Shown here: positions 26,119-34,854 of the stretch, piece by piece
Numbering within the stretch: position 1 is the stretch's first letter
How the letters are laid out: each line of letters begins with the position of its first letter
Source of the DNA: an uncultured Clostridia bacterium
GTDB lineage: Bacteria > Bacillota > Clostridia > Oscillospirales > Acutalibacteraceae
DNA length: 64,000 nt
Direction of reading: 5' to 3'
NCBI GenBank assembly: GCA_947632045.1
Contig: CANRNQ010000001.1
Span: 100,458-164,457, forward strand
The notes under the pieces: generated by a model
The model's input: only the letters and a program-made list of their open reading frames with translations
Told to the model about the DNA's origin: nothing
Databases searched by the model: none
Made by a program: the position numbers and the translations under genes

Positions 26119-27912
26119 TCAATGAACCGAAACGCTCTCGGAATGTAGAGCGGACGTGTTTTCCGGCAGGGCGTATTTTTGCTTGAAGCTCTCGTATTCC
26201 TGCCTGTATTGTCCAAACTCGTATCCCCTTATCTCGTGCAGATACTCGTGAGTTTCAAAGCTCTCCTTATTCACCTGTATCATACAGACGGCAATATTAG
26301 AGCAGTGGTCGGATACGCGCTCGTAATTCGTTAAAAGATCGGTAAATATAAAGCCGAGCTCTATCGTGCACTCGCCGTCGCGCAGGCGGTTTACATGGCG
26401 CTTTTTGAGCTTGTCCCTCAGGTTGTCTATTACCTGCTCAAGCGGCTCTACCTTATCGGCGAGAGCGTAGTCGTTATTGACAAAGGCGGTAAAGGCTATG
26501 TCAAGTATCTCCCTCAGAGCGTTGGTCATTACCTTTATCTCCTCGCTCGCCTGCGGAGAGAAGGTTATCTTCTTCTGCTGAATCTCCTTTGCAACGTCAT
26601 AAATATTTACGGCGTGGTCGCTTATCCTTTCAAAGTCGCCTATGCAGTGGAGAAGCTTTGAAACCTCCTTGCTGTCGCCGACGGACAGAGTTTTGCTGCT
26701 GAGCTTTACAAGATAAGTGCCGAGTATATCCTCATAATTGTCAACGGAATCCTCGTGATCCTTTATTTTCTGTGCGATCTTTTCATCGTAGCCGTTTTCA
26801 ATTAGCGACAGAGCCTCTAAAATAGTGCGCTTTGAAAGGGTAGCCATCTTGATAGCCATGTTGTGGCACTGTTCAGTCGCAAGGCCGGGAGTGTTAAGAA
26901 AGCGCTGGTCGAGGAAGGGAGCGTCGTCGTCCTCGGCCTTGTCCTTTATGGTGAGGCAGGCAAGCTTTTCGAGCAGCCGTGAAAACGGGAAGAGCATGAC
27001 CGTAACTATCACGTTAAAGCAGGTGTGTATAACGGCTATATCGGCAGGAGAGGCTATGCTGTTTATGAAGTCAAAGCTGAATATAGCGTTTAAAGCGTAG
27101 AAGATAACGGACACAACGAGAGTGCCTATAATGTTAAAGTAAAGGTGAACGAAGGCCGCGCGTTTGGCGTTCTTTTTTGCGCCTATACAGGAAAGCAATG
27201 CGGTAACGCAGGTGCCTATATTTTGCCCCATAACGATAGGGATAGCGGTCGAAACGCTGATTATGCCCGTAGATGAGAGAGCCTGTAAAATGCCGACCGA
27301 AGCCGACGAGGACTGAATGACAGCCGTTAGCAGAGCGCCTGCAAGTATTCCGAAGAACGGATTTTGGAAGATTATGAGGAAGTTGGCAAAATCGGGATTG
27401 TTTGCGAGCGGCGACATAGCCGAGCTCATAGAGGTCATACCGAACATTAAAACGGCAAAGCCCACAAGTATGCTTCCTATATTTTTCTTTTTAGCGTCCT
27501 TAAAGAACATTATAAGTATTATTCCGATTATGGCGACGATGGGCGAAAAGTTTTTAGGCTGTATCATCTGCATGATAAAGCTGTCGCCCTGTATTCCGGT
27601 CAGACTGAGTATCCAGCCCGTAATGGTCGTGCCTATATTTGCGCCCATGATAATGCCGATCGCCTGATATAGCTTCATAATGCCGGAGTTTACAAATCCG
27701 ACGACCATAACGGTCGTAGCTGACGACGACTGAATAACGGCGGTCACACCAGCGCCGAGCAAAAGCCCCTTTATGGTGGTGTTTGACATTTTTTCCAGAG
27801 TTTTTTCAAGGCGTCCGTCAGAGGTCTGCTCCAGCCCGTCGCCCATGACGTGCATTCCGTAAAGAAAGAGCGCGAGGCCGCCTATAAATGTCAAAATAGA
27901 GAAAAAATCCAT
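26119..27912 (-). CDS. Na+/phosphate symporter with PhoU-like domain
   Basis: 597 residues. The membrane half (about 1-310) has the duplicated NaPi-II signature QSSSATTVMVVGFVNSG and QSSSASVGILQALSS, plus ANIGTTITGW and QNIGTCVTAL. The soluble C-terminal half (about 345-560) is a helical PhoU-like domain with GDFERISDHAVNI and YERVSDHCSNIA, whose acidic and histidine residues bind metal clusters. This is the NptA/YjbB-like family that moves phosphate with sodium, in or out. No pho regulatory genes are nearby. It is transcribed away from the CBS gene and has its own terminator. Confidence 0.93.
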   Translation of the reverse strand: MDFFSILTFIGGLALFLYGMHVMGDGLEQTSDGRLEKTLEKMSNTTIKGLLLGAGVTAVIQSSSATTVMVVGFVNSGIMKLYQAIGIIMGANIGTTITGWILSLTGIQGDSFIMQMIQPKNFSPIVAIIGIILIMFFKDAKKKNIGSILVGFAVLMFGMTSMSSAMSPLANNPDFANFLIIFQNPFFGILAGALLTAVIQSSSASVGILQALSSTGIISVSTAIPIVMGQNIGTCVTALLSCIGAKKNAKRAAFVHLYFNIIGTLVVSVIFYALNAIFSFDFINSIASPADIAVIHTCFNVIVTVMLFPFSRLLEKLACLTIKDKAEDDDAPFLDQRFLNTPGLATEQCHNMAIKMATLSKRTILEALSLIENGYDEKIAQKIKDHEDSVDNYEDILGTYLVKLSSKTLSVGDSKEVSKLLHCIGDFERISDHAVNIYDVAKEIQQKKITFSPQASEEIKVMTNALREILDIAFTAFVNNDYALADKVEPLEQVIDNLRDKLKKRHVNRLRDGECTIELGFIFTDLLTNYERVSDHCSNIAVCMIQVNKESFETHEYLHEIRGYEFGQYRQEYESFKQKYALPENTSALHSESVSVH

Positions 27913-28162
27913 AAGCTGTATCCTTTCGGTATGTAGCTGTGCGCAGCCGAAGCGAGTGTATATAGAGGCTGCTGAGTGTATTTACAAATATTTTAATATT
28001 ATGATAAACAGGGCAAGTAAAGGAAAGATGTATCTTTTGTAAAATCTATGTAAAGTAAGGGGAGGGGGAAATAAAATTTTGAGGGCTTATGGGATTTGAA
28101 TTTGTTTAAAATTATATTTATTGGTCAAAATGCAAAAATTAATGAATTATTCACGAAATGTC

Positions 28163-28191
28163 TTTATATTATTTTCACAATTTGCTATAAT
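28163..28191 (+). promoter_or_regulatory. Likely promoter of the CBS-domain gene
   Basis: TTTATA and a perfect TATAAT are separated by 17 bases, about 30 bases before the start codon at 28223. Confidence 0.5.
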
Positions 28192-28222
28192 TAGTAATCA
28201 GAAAGGAGGGGAAAGCTTTAAA

Positions 28223-28663
28223 ATGAATATTATTATGCTGTTAAAGCCGAAGTGTGACGTCGCTTATATATACGAAAACAACACGATAAGGCAGGGGCTT
28301 GAAAAGATGAGGTATCACGGATATACAGCTATACCGGTCATAGCCCAAAACGGCGAATATGTAGGCACGGTGAGCGAAGGAGATTTCCTCTGGCACATTC
28401 TTGAAAACAACGACTGCAATATAAAGACTCAGGAAAAGCACACTATAAAGGATATATTGAGGAAGGGCTGGAATCCTGCCGTTACGATAACTACTTCGGT
28501 AGAAACGCTTCTTTTGCGAGTTATGGATCAAAACTTTGTTCCGGTAATAGACGACAGAGGAGTGTTTATGGGAATAATAACCAGAAGAGATATAATCAAA
28601 TATTATCATAATCAAAAGGCGGTAGACGACGCGATAGCATCGCTTATCAAGGTCAGCGTCTGA
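28223..28663 (+). CDS. CBS-domain pair protein
   Basis: 146 residues, starting at the ATG behind GAAAGGAGGGG. Two CBS motifs fill the protein: residues about 5-65 (YENNTIRQGLEKMRYHGYTAIPVI, GTVSEGDFLWHI) and 75-140 (TSVETLLLRVMDQNFVPVID, GIITRRDIIKYY). Such stand-alone Bateman modules bind adenine nucleotides such as AMP, ATP, SAM or c-di-AMP, and regulate partners. Nothing nearby reveals the partner; the divergent Na/Pi symporter is one candidate. Cloverleaf copy 4 begins 47 bases after the stop codon. Confidence 0.88.
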   Translation: MNIIMLLKPKCDVAYIYENNTIRQGLEKMRYHGYTAIPVIAQNGEYVGTVSEGDFLWHILENNDCNIKTQEKHTIKDILRKGWNPAVTITTSVETLLLRVMDQNFVPVIDDRGVFMGIITRRDIIKYYHNQKAVDDAIASLIKVSV

Positions 28664-28709
28664 GTGCGATATAAAAGATGATAAAAGATAAATAAATAAT
28701 GGCGGCACA

Positions 28710-28941
28710 AGCTGCCGCACAAATATGCCGCGGTTATTTTGAGCGGACATATAAAAGCTCGGGCGGCGACCGGAAAATTTCCGCCGTCGGCGGAAATTTT
28801 CTTAAAAACGCAGCGGGGCAGGGGATTGAACCTTTAATAAAAATTTCTTCCGCTGCGTTTTCCGCGCGGCTGCGCCGCGCCGGTCGCCGCCCGAGCGCCG
28901 CCCCATTTAAGCACAGGGAAAAAACGAGCCATGCGGCAGCT
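28710..28941. repeat. Cloverleaf intergenic element, copy 4
   Basis: Outer stem of 15 pairs, 28757-28771 with 28882-28896; its end reads GCTCGGG/CCCGAGC, so the usual T-A pair is C-G. Arm A 28773-28785/28789-28801 (loop GTC). Central stem AAAACGCAGCGG 28805-28816 with CCGCTGCGTTTT 28850-28861, where a G-C pair of other copies is A-T. Arm B 28864-28870/28874-28880. Distal stem AGCTGCCGCA 28710-28719 with 28932-28941. It lies between the CBS gene and the tRNA promoter. Confidence 0.88.
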
Positions 28942-29024
28942 CCCCCCCTTGATATAAACAGCGAGGAACGGCCATATTTCAAAATGCCGGCAGCTAAAAA
29001 CAATCAAAAAATTGAAAAAAAGTG

Positions 29025-29053
29025 TTGACAAAAGTATGTGTAAGTGGTATTAT
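29025..29053 (+). promoter_or_regulatory. Strong sigma-A promoter of the tRNA operon
   Basis: A perfect TTGACA and TATTAT are separated by 17 bases, 30 bases before tRNA-Thr. Confidence 0.85.
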
Positions 29054-29083
29054 AGACGAGCGTCAAGTGAATAACTTGAATGT

Positions 29084-29159
29084 GCTGGTGTAGCTCAGTT
29101 GGTAGAGCAGCTGATTTGTAATCAGCAGGTCGGGGGTTCAAGTCCGTCCACCAGCTCCA
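29084..29159 (+). tRNA. tRNA-Thr (anticodon UGU)
   Basis: A 76-base cloverleaf with acceptor GCTGGTG/CACCAGC, anticodon loop TTTGTAA, T-loop TTCAAGT and encoded CCA. The anticodon UGU reads ACA and related threonine codons. A hairpin AAGGCTATTT/AAATAGCCTT follows between the two tRNAs and may guide processing. Confidence 0.97.
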
Positions 29160-29195
29160 AAGGCTATTTGCATTTAGGAAATAGCCTTTATATTT

Positions 29196-29280
29196 GGGAG
29201 ATTTCCCGAGTGGCCAAAGGGGGCAGACTGTAAATCTGTTGCAAGTTGCTTCGGTGGTTCGAATCCACCATCTCCCACCA
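29196..29280 (+). tRNA. tRNA-Tyr (anticodon GUA)
   Basis: An 85-base class II tRNA with long variable arm. Acceptor GGGAGAT/ATCTCCC, anticodon loop CTGTAAA, T-loop TTCGAAT and encoded ACCA. It is cotranscribed with tRNA-Thr from the promoter at 29025. Confidence 0.97.
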
Positions 29281-29281
29281 C

Positions 29282-29319
29282 GTCACGGCAGGCCTTTGCG
29301 GCTTGCCGTGACTTTTTTT
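29282..29319 (+). terminator. Rho-independent terminator of the tRNA operon
   Basis: GTCACGGCA pairs with TGCCGTGAC and is followed by seven T. It starts two bases after tRNA-Tyr. Confidence 0.9.
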
Positions 29320-29419
29320 ATCCAAAAGACACGCCTTTTAAAAATTCACACGCCCGCAATTTGCCCTATTGAGCGCACAATGCTTTTTCGGGGATATTTG
29401 AATTTATTTTCTCTTTGTG

Positions 29420-29448
29420 TTGTAGGAGATTTAAAAATGTGATACAAT
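29420..29448 (+). promoter_or_regulatory. Promoter of the DegV gene
   Basis: TTGTAG and TACAAT are separated by 17 bases, about 24 bases before the start codon at 29472. Confidence 0.55.
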
Positions 29449-29471
29449 AAATTAAAATAGGGGGTTTTATT

Positions 29472-30347
29472 ATGAGCGAATATGTGTTGTTTTCCGACAG
29501 CACTCTCGATTTACCGTCAGAGGTGTGCGAAAAATATGATATAAGGGTGATCCCTATGGGAGTCACGGTCGATGAGAAATTTTATAAATATAATATAGAT
29601 GAAAAAGAAATAAGCTGCGCGGAGTTTTATTCAAAGCTTGAGTCCGGAGCCTCGTGCTCTACCAGCCAGATAAATTACAAGGATTTCAAGGACTCCTTTG
29701 AGCCCGTGCTAAAGGACGGAAAAGATATACTTTATATCTGCTTCACCTCCGGAATGTCGAGCACCTTTGGAACCTGCAATATAGCCATAAACGACTTAAA
29801 GGAGAAATATCCAGACAGAAGGATCATAGCGATAGATTCGCTGTCGGCGTCGATAGGCGAGGGCGTTTTGGTGCTTAACGCCGCAATTAAAAAGAGCCAC
29901 GGAACCGATATGAATACGCTTGCAACTTGGGTGAAGGAAAATCGAACAAGAGCGTGTCACTGGTTTGTTGTCGAGGATCTTGACCAGCTAAAAAAGGGCG
30001 GAAGAATTTCCGCCGCCGCGGCGACCTTCGGCAAGGCGCTCGGAATACGCCCGCTTATTTCCGTGGATATGGAGGGCAAGCTCACGGCGGTTGCGAAAAT
30101 CAGAGGACAGCAAAAGGCCTACACCGAGATAGTCAGCAGGCTTGTGGCTGACGGGAAAGATACGCAAAATCAGACCGTGGTTATAGGTCACGCGAACTGC
30201 CTTGAGAGAGCGGAAGAGCTTCAAAGGATCATCAAGGAGAAGAAGCTTGTGAAAAAGGTTATAATAGCCAACATAGGCCCCGTCATAGGCTCTCATGTCG
30301 GCAGCGGTATGCTCGCCCTCGCTTTTATGGGAGAAAGAAATCTTTAA
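29472..30347 (+). CDS. DegV family fatty-acid-binding protein
   Basis: 291 residues, the family length. The N-terminus SDSTLDLPSEV and the serine/threonine-rich TSQINYKDF and FTSGMSSTFGT are DegV hallmarks; the two lobes bind a fatty acid in a buried tunnel. VVEDLDQLKKGGRISAAAA and GHANCLERAEEL mark the second lobe. Some relatives (FakB) present exogenous fatty acid to the FakA kinase for phospholipid synthesis. No fakA is adjacent, so the FakB role is possible but not shown. The start follows GGGGG. Confidence 0.9.
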   Translation: MSEYVLFSDSTLDLPSEVCEKYDIRVIPMGVTVDEKFYKYNIDEKEISCAEFYSKLESGASCSTSQINYKDFKDSFEPVLKDGKDILYICFTSGMSSTFGTCNIAINDLKEKYPDRRIIAIDSLSASIGEGVLVLNAAIKKSHGTDMNTLATWVKENRTRACHWFVVEDLDQLKKGGRISAAAATFGKALGIRPLISVDMEGKLTAVAKIRGQQKAYTEIVSRLVADGKDTQNQTVVIGHANCLERAEELQRIIKEKKLVKKVIIANIGPVIGSHVGSGMLALAFMGERNL

Positions 30348-30362
30348 AAAACGGTGATAAAA

Positions 30363-31193
30363 ATGAAGGCGTTGTTAAAAAGTCTTGCGGCAATTTTTGT
30401 GTCGGCGGCAATCTGCGCCGCGACTCTTGAGCTATGCGCATGCGGAGATAAGGTGGATATCCTCAAGGCGGGGGAATCGCCGGATTATCAAAAAACAGCG
30501 ACAAACGACTCGTTTGAGTATGACGCTTTTAACGACCATATAGCGATAGTAAGCTATAACGGCGCGCAGAGCAGAGTGGAAATACCGTCAAAAATAGAGG
30601 ATAAACCCGTTACTCAAATCAGCGCGAACGCATTTTATAACTGCAACGAGGCCATCAAAACCGTCGTAATACCTAAGACGGTAACGGTGATAGAGGCGGG
30701 CGCGTTTACGGGGAACAAAATAGAAGACTTTAAAATAGACGGCGGAAGCAGCAGCTATATCGAAAAAAACGGCGCGATACTTGACAGCGCCGAAACAAGC
30801 CTTCTGGCCTATGCCTGCGGCAGCAAAAACGAAAGCTTTACAATACCTGATACGGTCGAGGAGATACCGTCGGGAGTGTTCTCAGGCGCGCGTGGGCTTA
30901 AAAGCCTTGTAATACCAAAATCGGTGAAGAAAATAGGCACATTCGCGCTTATGAATACCGGCCTTACTAAGGCAGCGCTCACCGGAGTTGAAAGCCTCGG
31001 TATGGGGGCGTTTTGGAACTGCCTTGACCTTGTTGAGCTTGAACTGCCGGAGTGCCTTATGCAGATAAGCAGTCCGGAGAGCGTTTGTCAAAACTGCAAA
31101 TCGCTAAAAATCGTAAAGGGGTATGACTCTACGCCGGCCGAAAGGCTGATCAAAGCGGAGGGAGTAAAGGCCGAATATATCAGCCTCGGATAA
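30363..31193 (+). CDS. BspA-type leucine-rich-repeat lipoprotein
   Basis: 276 residues from the ATG at 30363; a GTG nine bases upstream is an alternative start. The leader is hydrophobic and ends LCACGD, a plausible lipobox with the lipidated cysteine near residue 28. The mature protein contains BspA/LRR_5 repeats such as ISANAFYNCNEAIKTVVIPKTVTVIEAGAF in shortened form, IPDTVEEIPSGVFSGARGLKSLVIP and LGMGAFWNCLDLVELELPECL. These solenoids appear on surface adhesins of gut bacteria. It is 15 bases after the DegV stop codon and may be cotranscribed with it. The binding partner is unknown. Confidence 0.85.
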   Translation: MKALLKSLAAIFVSAAICAATLELCACGDKVDILKAGESPDYQKTATNDSFEYDAFNDHIAIVSYNGAQSRVEIPSKIEDKPVTQISANAFYNCNEAIKTVVIPKTVTVIEAGAFTGNKIEDFKIDGGSSSYIEKNGAILDSAETSLLAYACGSKNESFTIPDTVEEIPSGVFSGARGLKSLVIPKSVKKIGTFALMNTGLTKAALTGVESLGMGAFWNCLDLVELELPECLMQISSPESVCQNCKSLKIVKGYDSTPAERLIKAEGVKAEYISLG

Positions 31194-31473
31194 AAACCTG
31201 ACGAAAAAGCAAAAATTTTGGGAGTAAACCGCCGCTGAAATTATCGGTAGTTTTTTGTGAATATTGTACAAGTATTTTCAAAAAAACCGCGAATTTAGAG
31301 CCCAAAGAGGGCAATTTACGGCGTATAATTCTTGATGAGAAATATAATTTTTATTTTGTCATTTGATTTTACATTCTGTTAAAAATTTCTTGCAGACAAA
31401 TCGAAATTTTTATTATATAATAACTATTGTGCTTAAACACACTGCGGTAATACATAATAAAGGTTGTTTTAAA

Positions 31474-32985
31474 ATGTCTTTGGAAAAAAATAAAAATTGC
31501 GCAGACCAAGCGCCGCTTGTGCGGAAAACGACCGACAAGCCAAGGCGCATCAATAAAAAGCGTGCGGCGCTCGGCGTTGCCGCAATAGCGGTTGCCGCGG
31601 CGGCCGCAGTCAGCATAGGCGCGTCGGCTTCATTGGATTTGAGCTCGGGGAGCAGCACCGATATTTTGCAGCTCAGCGGCTTTAAATACGATAAGGACGA
31701 CTACAAAGCGTCCTCGGTGATGGCGGCGCACGATAACCTTGTGCGCACTCGGGTGCTCGCGGCCAAGTCGAACAATCCAGACGAGCAGTCGGCGGATATA
31801 GCGAAAAAGCCCCCGACTGTAAGCTTGAACAAAAAAAGCCTCACCTTTAAAAAGCTAAAGGATACGGCTACGCTTGTGCCGAGCTTCAGTGAAGAGGACG
31901 CCGAGGTGAAATACAAGTGGTCGAGCGCGGACGAAAAAATCGCGAAGGTCGATAAAAACGGAACCGTCACTCCGGTTAAAAACGGCAGCGTGAAAATCAC
32001 CTGCCTTGAAGAAAACAGCGGGGCAAAGGCTGAGTGTACGGTCAATGTAAAGACGGTCGAGGTCAAGGGAATAAGGCTAAATCCGACGGCGGTTACCATG
32101 AATTTAAATGAGTCAAAGACCATAAAGAGCAAAATAACAAACGACGACGCAGAAAATAAAAAGCTCAAATGGTCAAGCAGCGACGAAGGCGTTGTTAAGG
32201 TGGACTCAAAGGGCAAAATAACCTCTGTTGCGGCGGGCACTGCGACTGTGACCTGTGCGGCAGTTGACGGCTCCGGCGTAAAGAGAAGCGTCAAGGTGAC
32301 AGTAAACGATGTTGTCGCCCTAAAGGAAATACAGCTCAATTACATAGATATTCAATTTTGCGGACTCGGCTGCGTCGAGCAGCTTTCGGTTATGTCGTAT
32401 CTTCCCGAAGCCGCGACCGATACGAGCGTAACGTGGTCGAGCACAAACGAAAATGTTGCGGTCGTGGATCAAAACGGCAACGTATATCCTGTCGACAACG
32501 GCGTGTGCGATATAATCGCAACGGCGAACGACGGCAGCAAGGTAAAGGCGAGCTGCCCCGTGACCGTTTCGGGCGTTGTAAATTACGTTCCGGTCGAGCC
32601 CGATTACCATGTGGTTATACCCCAAAACATAAATATCAACGAAACAGCCAATTCAATAGTTGAAGAGGCTGACAAGTATGTCGGCTGGCTGCCTTATGTA
32701 TGGGGCGGAACAGATCTCACAAGCGGGGTCGACTGCTCGGGCTTTGTGTGCGCAATATACGCAAAGTTCGGAATAAACCTCTGGGGAATAAGAACAGACC
32801 TGATTTATGCGGGACGCGAGGTAAGCCTTGAGGAGGCTCGCGCGGGCGACATAATAGTTTATCACGGACACGTCGCCATATATGACGGAAACGGAGGAAA
32901 GATTCACGCTCCGACCGAGGGATATATGGTTACTCATGATTACGGAATAGGAAATTATCGCTCGATAAGAAGAGTAATAGAATAA
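31474..32985 (+). CDS. Big2-repeat NlpC/P60 cell-wall hydrolase
   Basis: 503 residues from the ATG at 31474; the upstream extension has no ribosome site. A basic cytoplasmic start precedes one membrane anchor (about 28-50). Three bacterial Ig-like Big_2 domains follow (about 115-198, 200-280, 284-368), each with a WSS(A/S/T)-(D/N)E motif such as KWSSADEKIAKVDKNGTV. The C-terminal NlpC/P60 domain (about 393-503) has PYVWGGTD, the catalytic cysteine in VDCSGF (about Cys421) and the catalytic histidine in HGHVAIY (about His466). It probably cuts the D-Glu-diamino acid link of peptidoglycan stems during growth or division. The 280-base gap upstream is A/T-rich and probably carries its promoter. 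Confidence 0.92.
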   Translation: MSLEKNKNCADQAPLVRKTTDKPRRINKKRAALGVAAIAVAAAAAVSIGASASLDLSSGSSTDILQLSGFKYDKDDYKASSVMAAHDNLVRTRVLAAKSNNPDEQSADIAKKPPTVSLNKKSLTFKKLKDTATLVPSFSEEDAEVKYKWSSADEKIAKVDKNGTVTPVKNGSVKITCLEENSGAKAECTVNVKTVEVKGIRLNPTAVTMNLNESKTIKSKITNDDAENKKLKWSSSDEGVVKVDSKGKITSVAAGTATVTCAAVDGSGVKRSVKVTVNDVVALKEIQLNYIDIQFCGLGCVEQLSVMSYLPEAATDTSVTWSSTNENVAVVDQNGNVYPVDNGVCDIIATANDGSKVKASCPVTVSGVVNYVPVEPDYHVVIPQNININETANSIVEEADKYVGWLPYVWGGTDLTSGVDCSGFVCAIYAKFGINLWGIRTDLIYAGREVSLEEARAGDIIVYHGHVAIYDGNGGKIHAPTEGYMVTHDYGIGNYRSIRRVIE

Positions 32986-32995
32986 AGCATTAAGC

Positions 32996-33021
32996 TAAGC
33001 CCTGCCTCTCGGCGGGGCTTA
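32996..33021 (+). terminator. Terminator-like hairpin after the NlpC/P60 gene
   Basis: TAAGCCC and GGGCTTA, extended by GCC/GGC, form the stem; the following AAATTTG is only weakly T-rich. The remaining bases to 33190 show no convincing gene. Confidence 0.55.
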
Positions 33022-33196
33022 AATTTGTCGAAAGGGCTGTTTTTGGCGGAGCCTTCGCCGCAGCTGTCTGAGCGCTGCTTTATTTATTTACACTTGCAGC
33101 TTCTGCACGATAAGGAGCTTGAAGTTGCTCCGCTTGGGGCTTTGGCAATTTGGACTCTGCGCTATCCAAAACCTGCTTCATACGATTGCCGGAATG

Positions 33197-33225
33197 TTGA
33201 ACTGACGGTAAAACAGTGATATAAT
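33197..33225 (+). promoter_or_regulatory. Sigma-A promoter of the YdcF-domain gene
   Basis: TTGAAC and a perfect TATAAT are separated by 17 bases, about 45 bases before the start codon at 33271. Confidence 0.65.
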
Positions 33226-33270
33226 ATAAAGCATAGCTATTAAGACATAACGATGCCGGAGCTGAGGTAA

Positions 33271-34740
33271 ATGAAAAAGATAAAAAATAAAAATGCGATA
33301 GTGCTCATATCCACAGCCGTTTTATTAGCGGTTGCGGCGTTCTTTTACATATGGGTAAACGGTCAGACCTATCAGCTTCGCGGAATGTTAATTGAGCACG
33401 ACGAAAACGTAGACGTCAGATTCAGCGACGAGGGCATAGTCGAGTGCGTCAATATTTCCCCGGATAACAATCTTATAACATTTAAGTCCCTGTCGCCCGG
33501 GGAAACGGACGTCGAAATAATTTACAATGATTACGGTTCGACCTCGATCGTTATGAGAGTAAATGAGCTCGGGATCATTTTTTGCAACGGCAGCGACTTT
33601 CGGGGGCTCGAGGGAATAATCGGCGCAGCGATAATTTTCTGCGCGGTGCTCATGGCGATCATGATAAGCTCGTATGTAAAACAGAGCAGGATATCGATTT
33701 TTTCATATAAAAATATTTTTTATCTCGGTATGGCGCTGTTTTCTCTGAACCTTATTATAACGCATTTCATGATGTGTATGAGGAGCGACTGTACGCTCTC
33801 GGTTGAAGATATGACGACCTTCGCGGTGGTGGATATGACCATAGTGTCGACTCTGATGTTTGTTTTTTTATCAACGCCCTTGATAATTATAGTCGCTGTG
33901 GCGCTGTCGACAAGCAATATCTCTCTTGTGCGCCACGAGGGCTTTAGACCGGCAAATCTGCTGGGGATAATATTCAGCGTCTTTATTATAGTCGGCGTGT
34001 TTTTAACGCTGTTTTCAAGCAAAATACTCGACGCGCTCTTTGCTCCCGCCGAAGGCGTAAACGCAACCTTGAAGCAAATCGAAACCATGGTAAGCATCTT
34101 TATATGCGTGACCCTGTGTTATATTGAAAATCTGCTTTTCGGAGCAATCGTTTGCGGAGTCAAGGCGGCGCGGCATGAGCCGGAATATGACAAGGATTAC
34201 ATAATAATACTCGGCTGCGGAATAGCGAAGGACGGTTCCCTGCTGCCTCTTTTGAGAGGAAGAGTTGACAGAGCCATTGAATTTTATAAAAGTCAGAAGG
34301 CGGCGACGGGCAAATCGGCGGTATTCATTCCATCGGGAGGTCAGGGACCGGACGAAATAATGTCGGAGTCGGAGGCTATGCGAAATTATCTTGTTGAAAA
34401 CGGGATACCCGAGGACGAAATAATAATGGAAAACAAGTCGACGACCACATATGAAAATATGCTGTTTTCAAAGAGGATAATCGACTCGATAGAGCCGAAT
34501 AGCAAGGTGGCGTTTTCAACAACGAATTACCACGTTTTCCGAAGCGGGATTTTCGCCGAAAGTCTCGGTCTGCACGCGGAGGGAATGGGAAGTAAAACAA
34601 AATGGTACTTCTGGCCGAACGCTTTTTTGCGCGAGCTGGTTGGAGTTATCGTTTCAAAGATAAAAATAAATATTTTGGTTTTGCTGCTGATAGCCGTCGT
34701 TGCGGCAGTGTGGGCGTTACTGTTCGACGCGCCCGCCTGA
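33271..34740 (+). CDS. Membrane protein with C-terminal YdcF/ElyC (DUF218) domain
   Basis: 489 residues. An N-terminal anchor (about 8-26) is followed by an extracytoplasmic beta-rich segment of about 80 residues, then five or so membrane helices (about 110-300). The DUF218 domain (about 308-465) begins YIIILGCGIAKDGSLLPLLRGRVDRAIEFY and includes PSGGQGPDEIMSESEAM, ENKSTTTYENMLFSK and FSTTNYHVFRSG, all conserved in SanA/YdcF/ElyC. A last helix closes the protein. Family members affect envelope integrity and lipid-carrier glycan metabolism, without a settled reaction. It is a single-gene unit. Confidence 0.88.
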   Translation: MKKIKNKNAIVLISTAVLLAVAAFFYIWVNGQTYQLRGMLIEHDENVDVRFSDEGIVECVNISPDNNLITFKSLSPGETDVEIIYNDYGSTSIVMRVNELGIIFCNGSDFRGLEGIIGAAIIFCAVLMAIMISSYVKQSRISIFSYKNIFYLGMALFSLNLIITHFMMCMRSDCTLSVEDMTTFAVVDMTIVSTLMFVFLSTPLIIIVAVALSTSNISLVRHEGFRPANLLGIIFSVFIIVGVFLTLFSSKILDALFAPAEGVNATLKQIETMVSIFICVTLCYIENLLFGAIVCGVKAARHEPEYDKDYIIILGCGIAKDGSLLPLLRGRVDRAIEFYKSQKAATGKSAVFIPSGGQGPDEIMSESEAMRNYLVENGIPEDEIIMENKSTTTYENMLFSKRIIDSIEPNSKVAFSTTNYHVFRSGIFAESLGLHAEGMGSKTKWYFWPNAFLRELVGVIVSKIKINILVLLLIAVVAAVWALLFDAPA

Positions 34741-34854
34741 AATCGTCGCGAAATAAGACGATGTTGCTGAAACCGTACTGCGCACTGCCGCAGGCTTAAT
34801 TAATAACAGAACAAAAAACAGAATAGAACGGAAAAGAACAGGAGGAGATTTATA

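Noticed and set aside
33025..33219. A 64-codon plus-strand frame after the NlpC/P60 gene
   Set aside because: It needs a TTG start inside a terminator-like region, has no ribosome site, and overlaps the promoter of the next gene.
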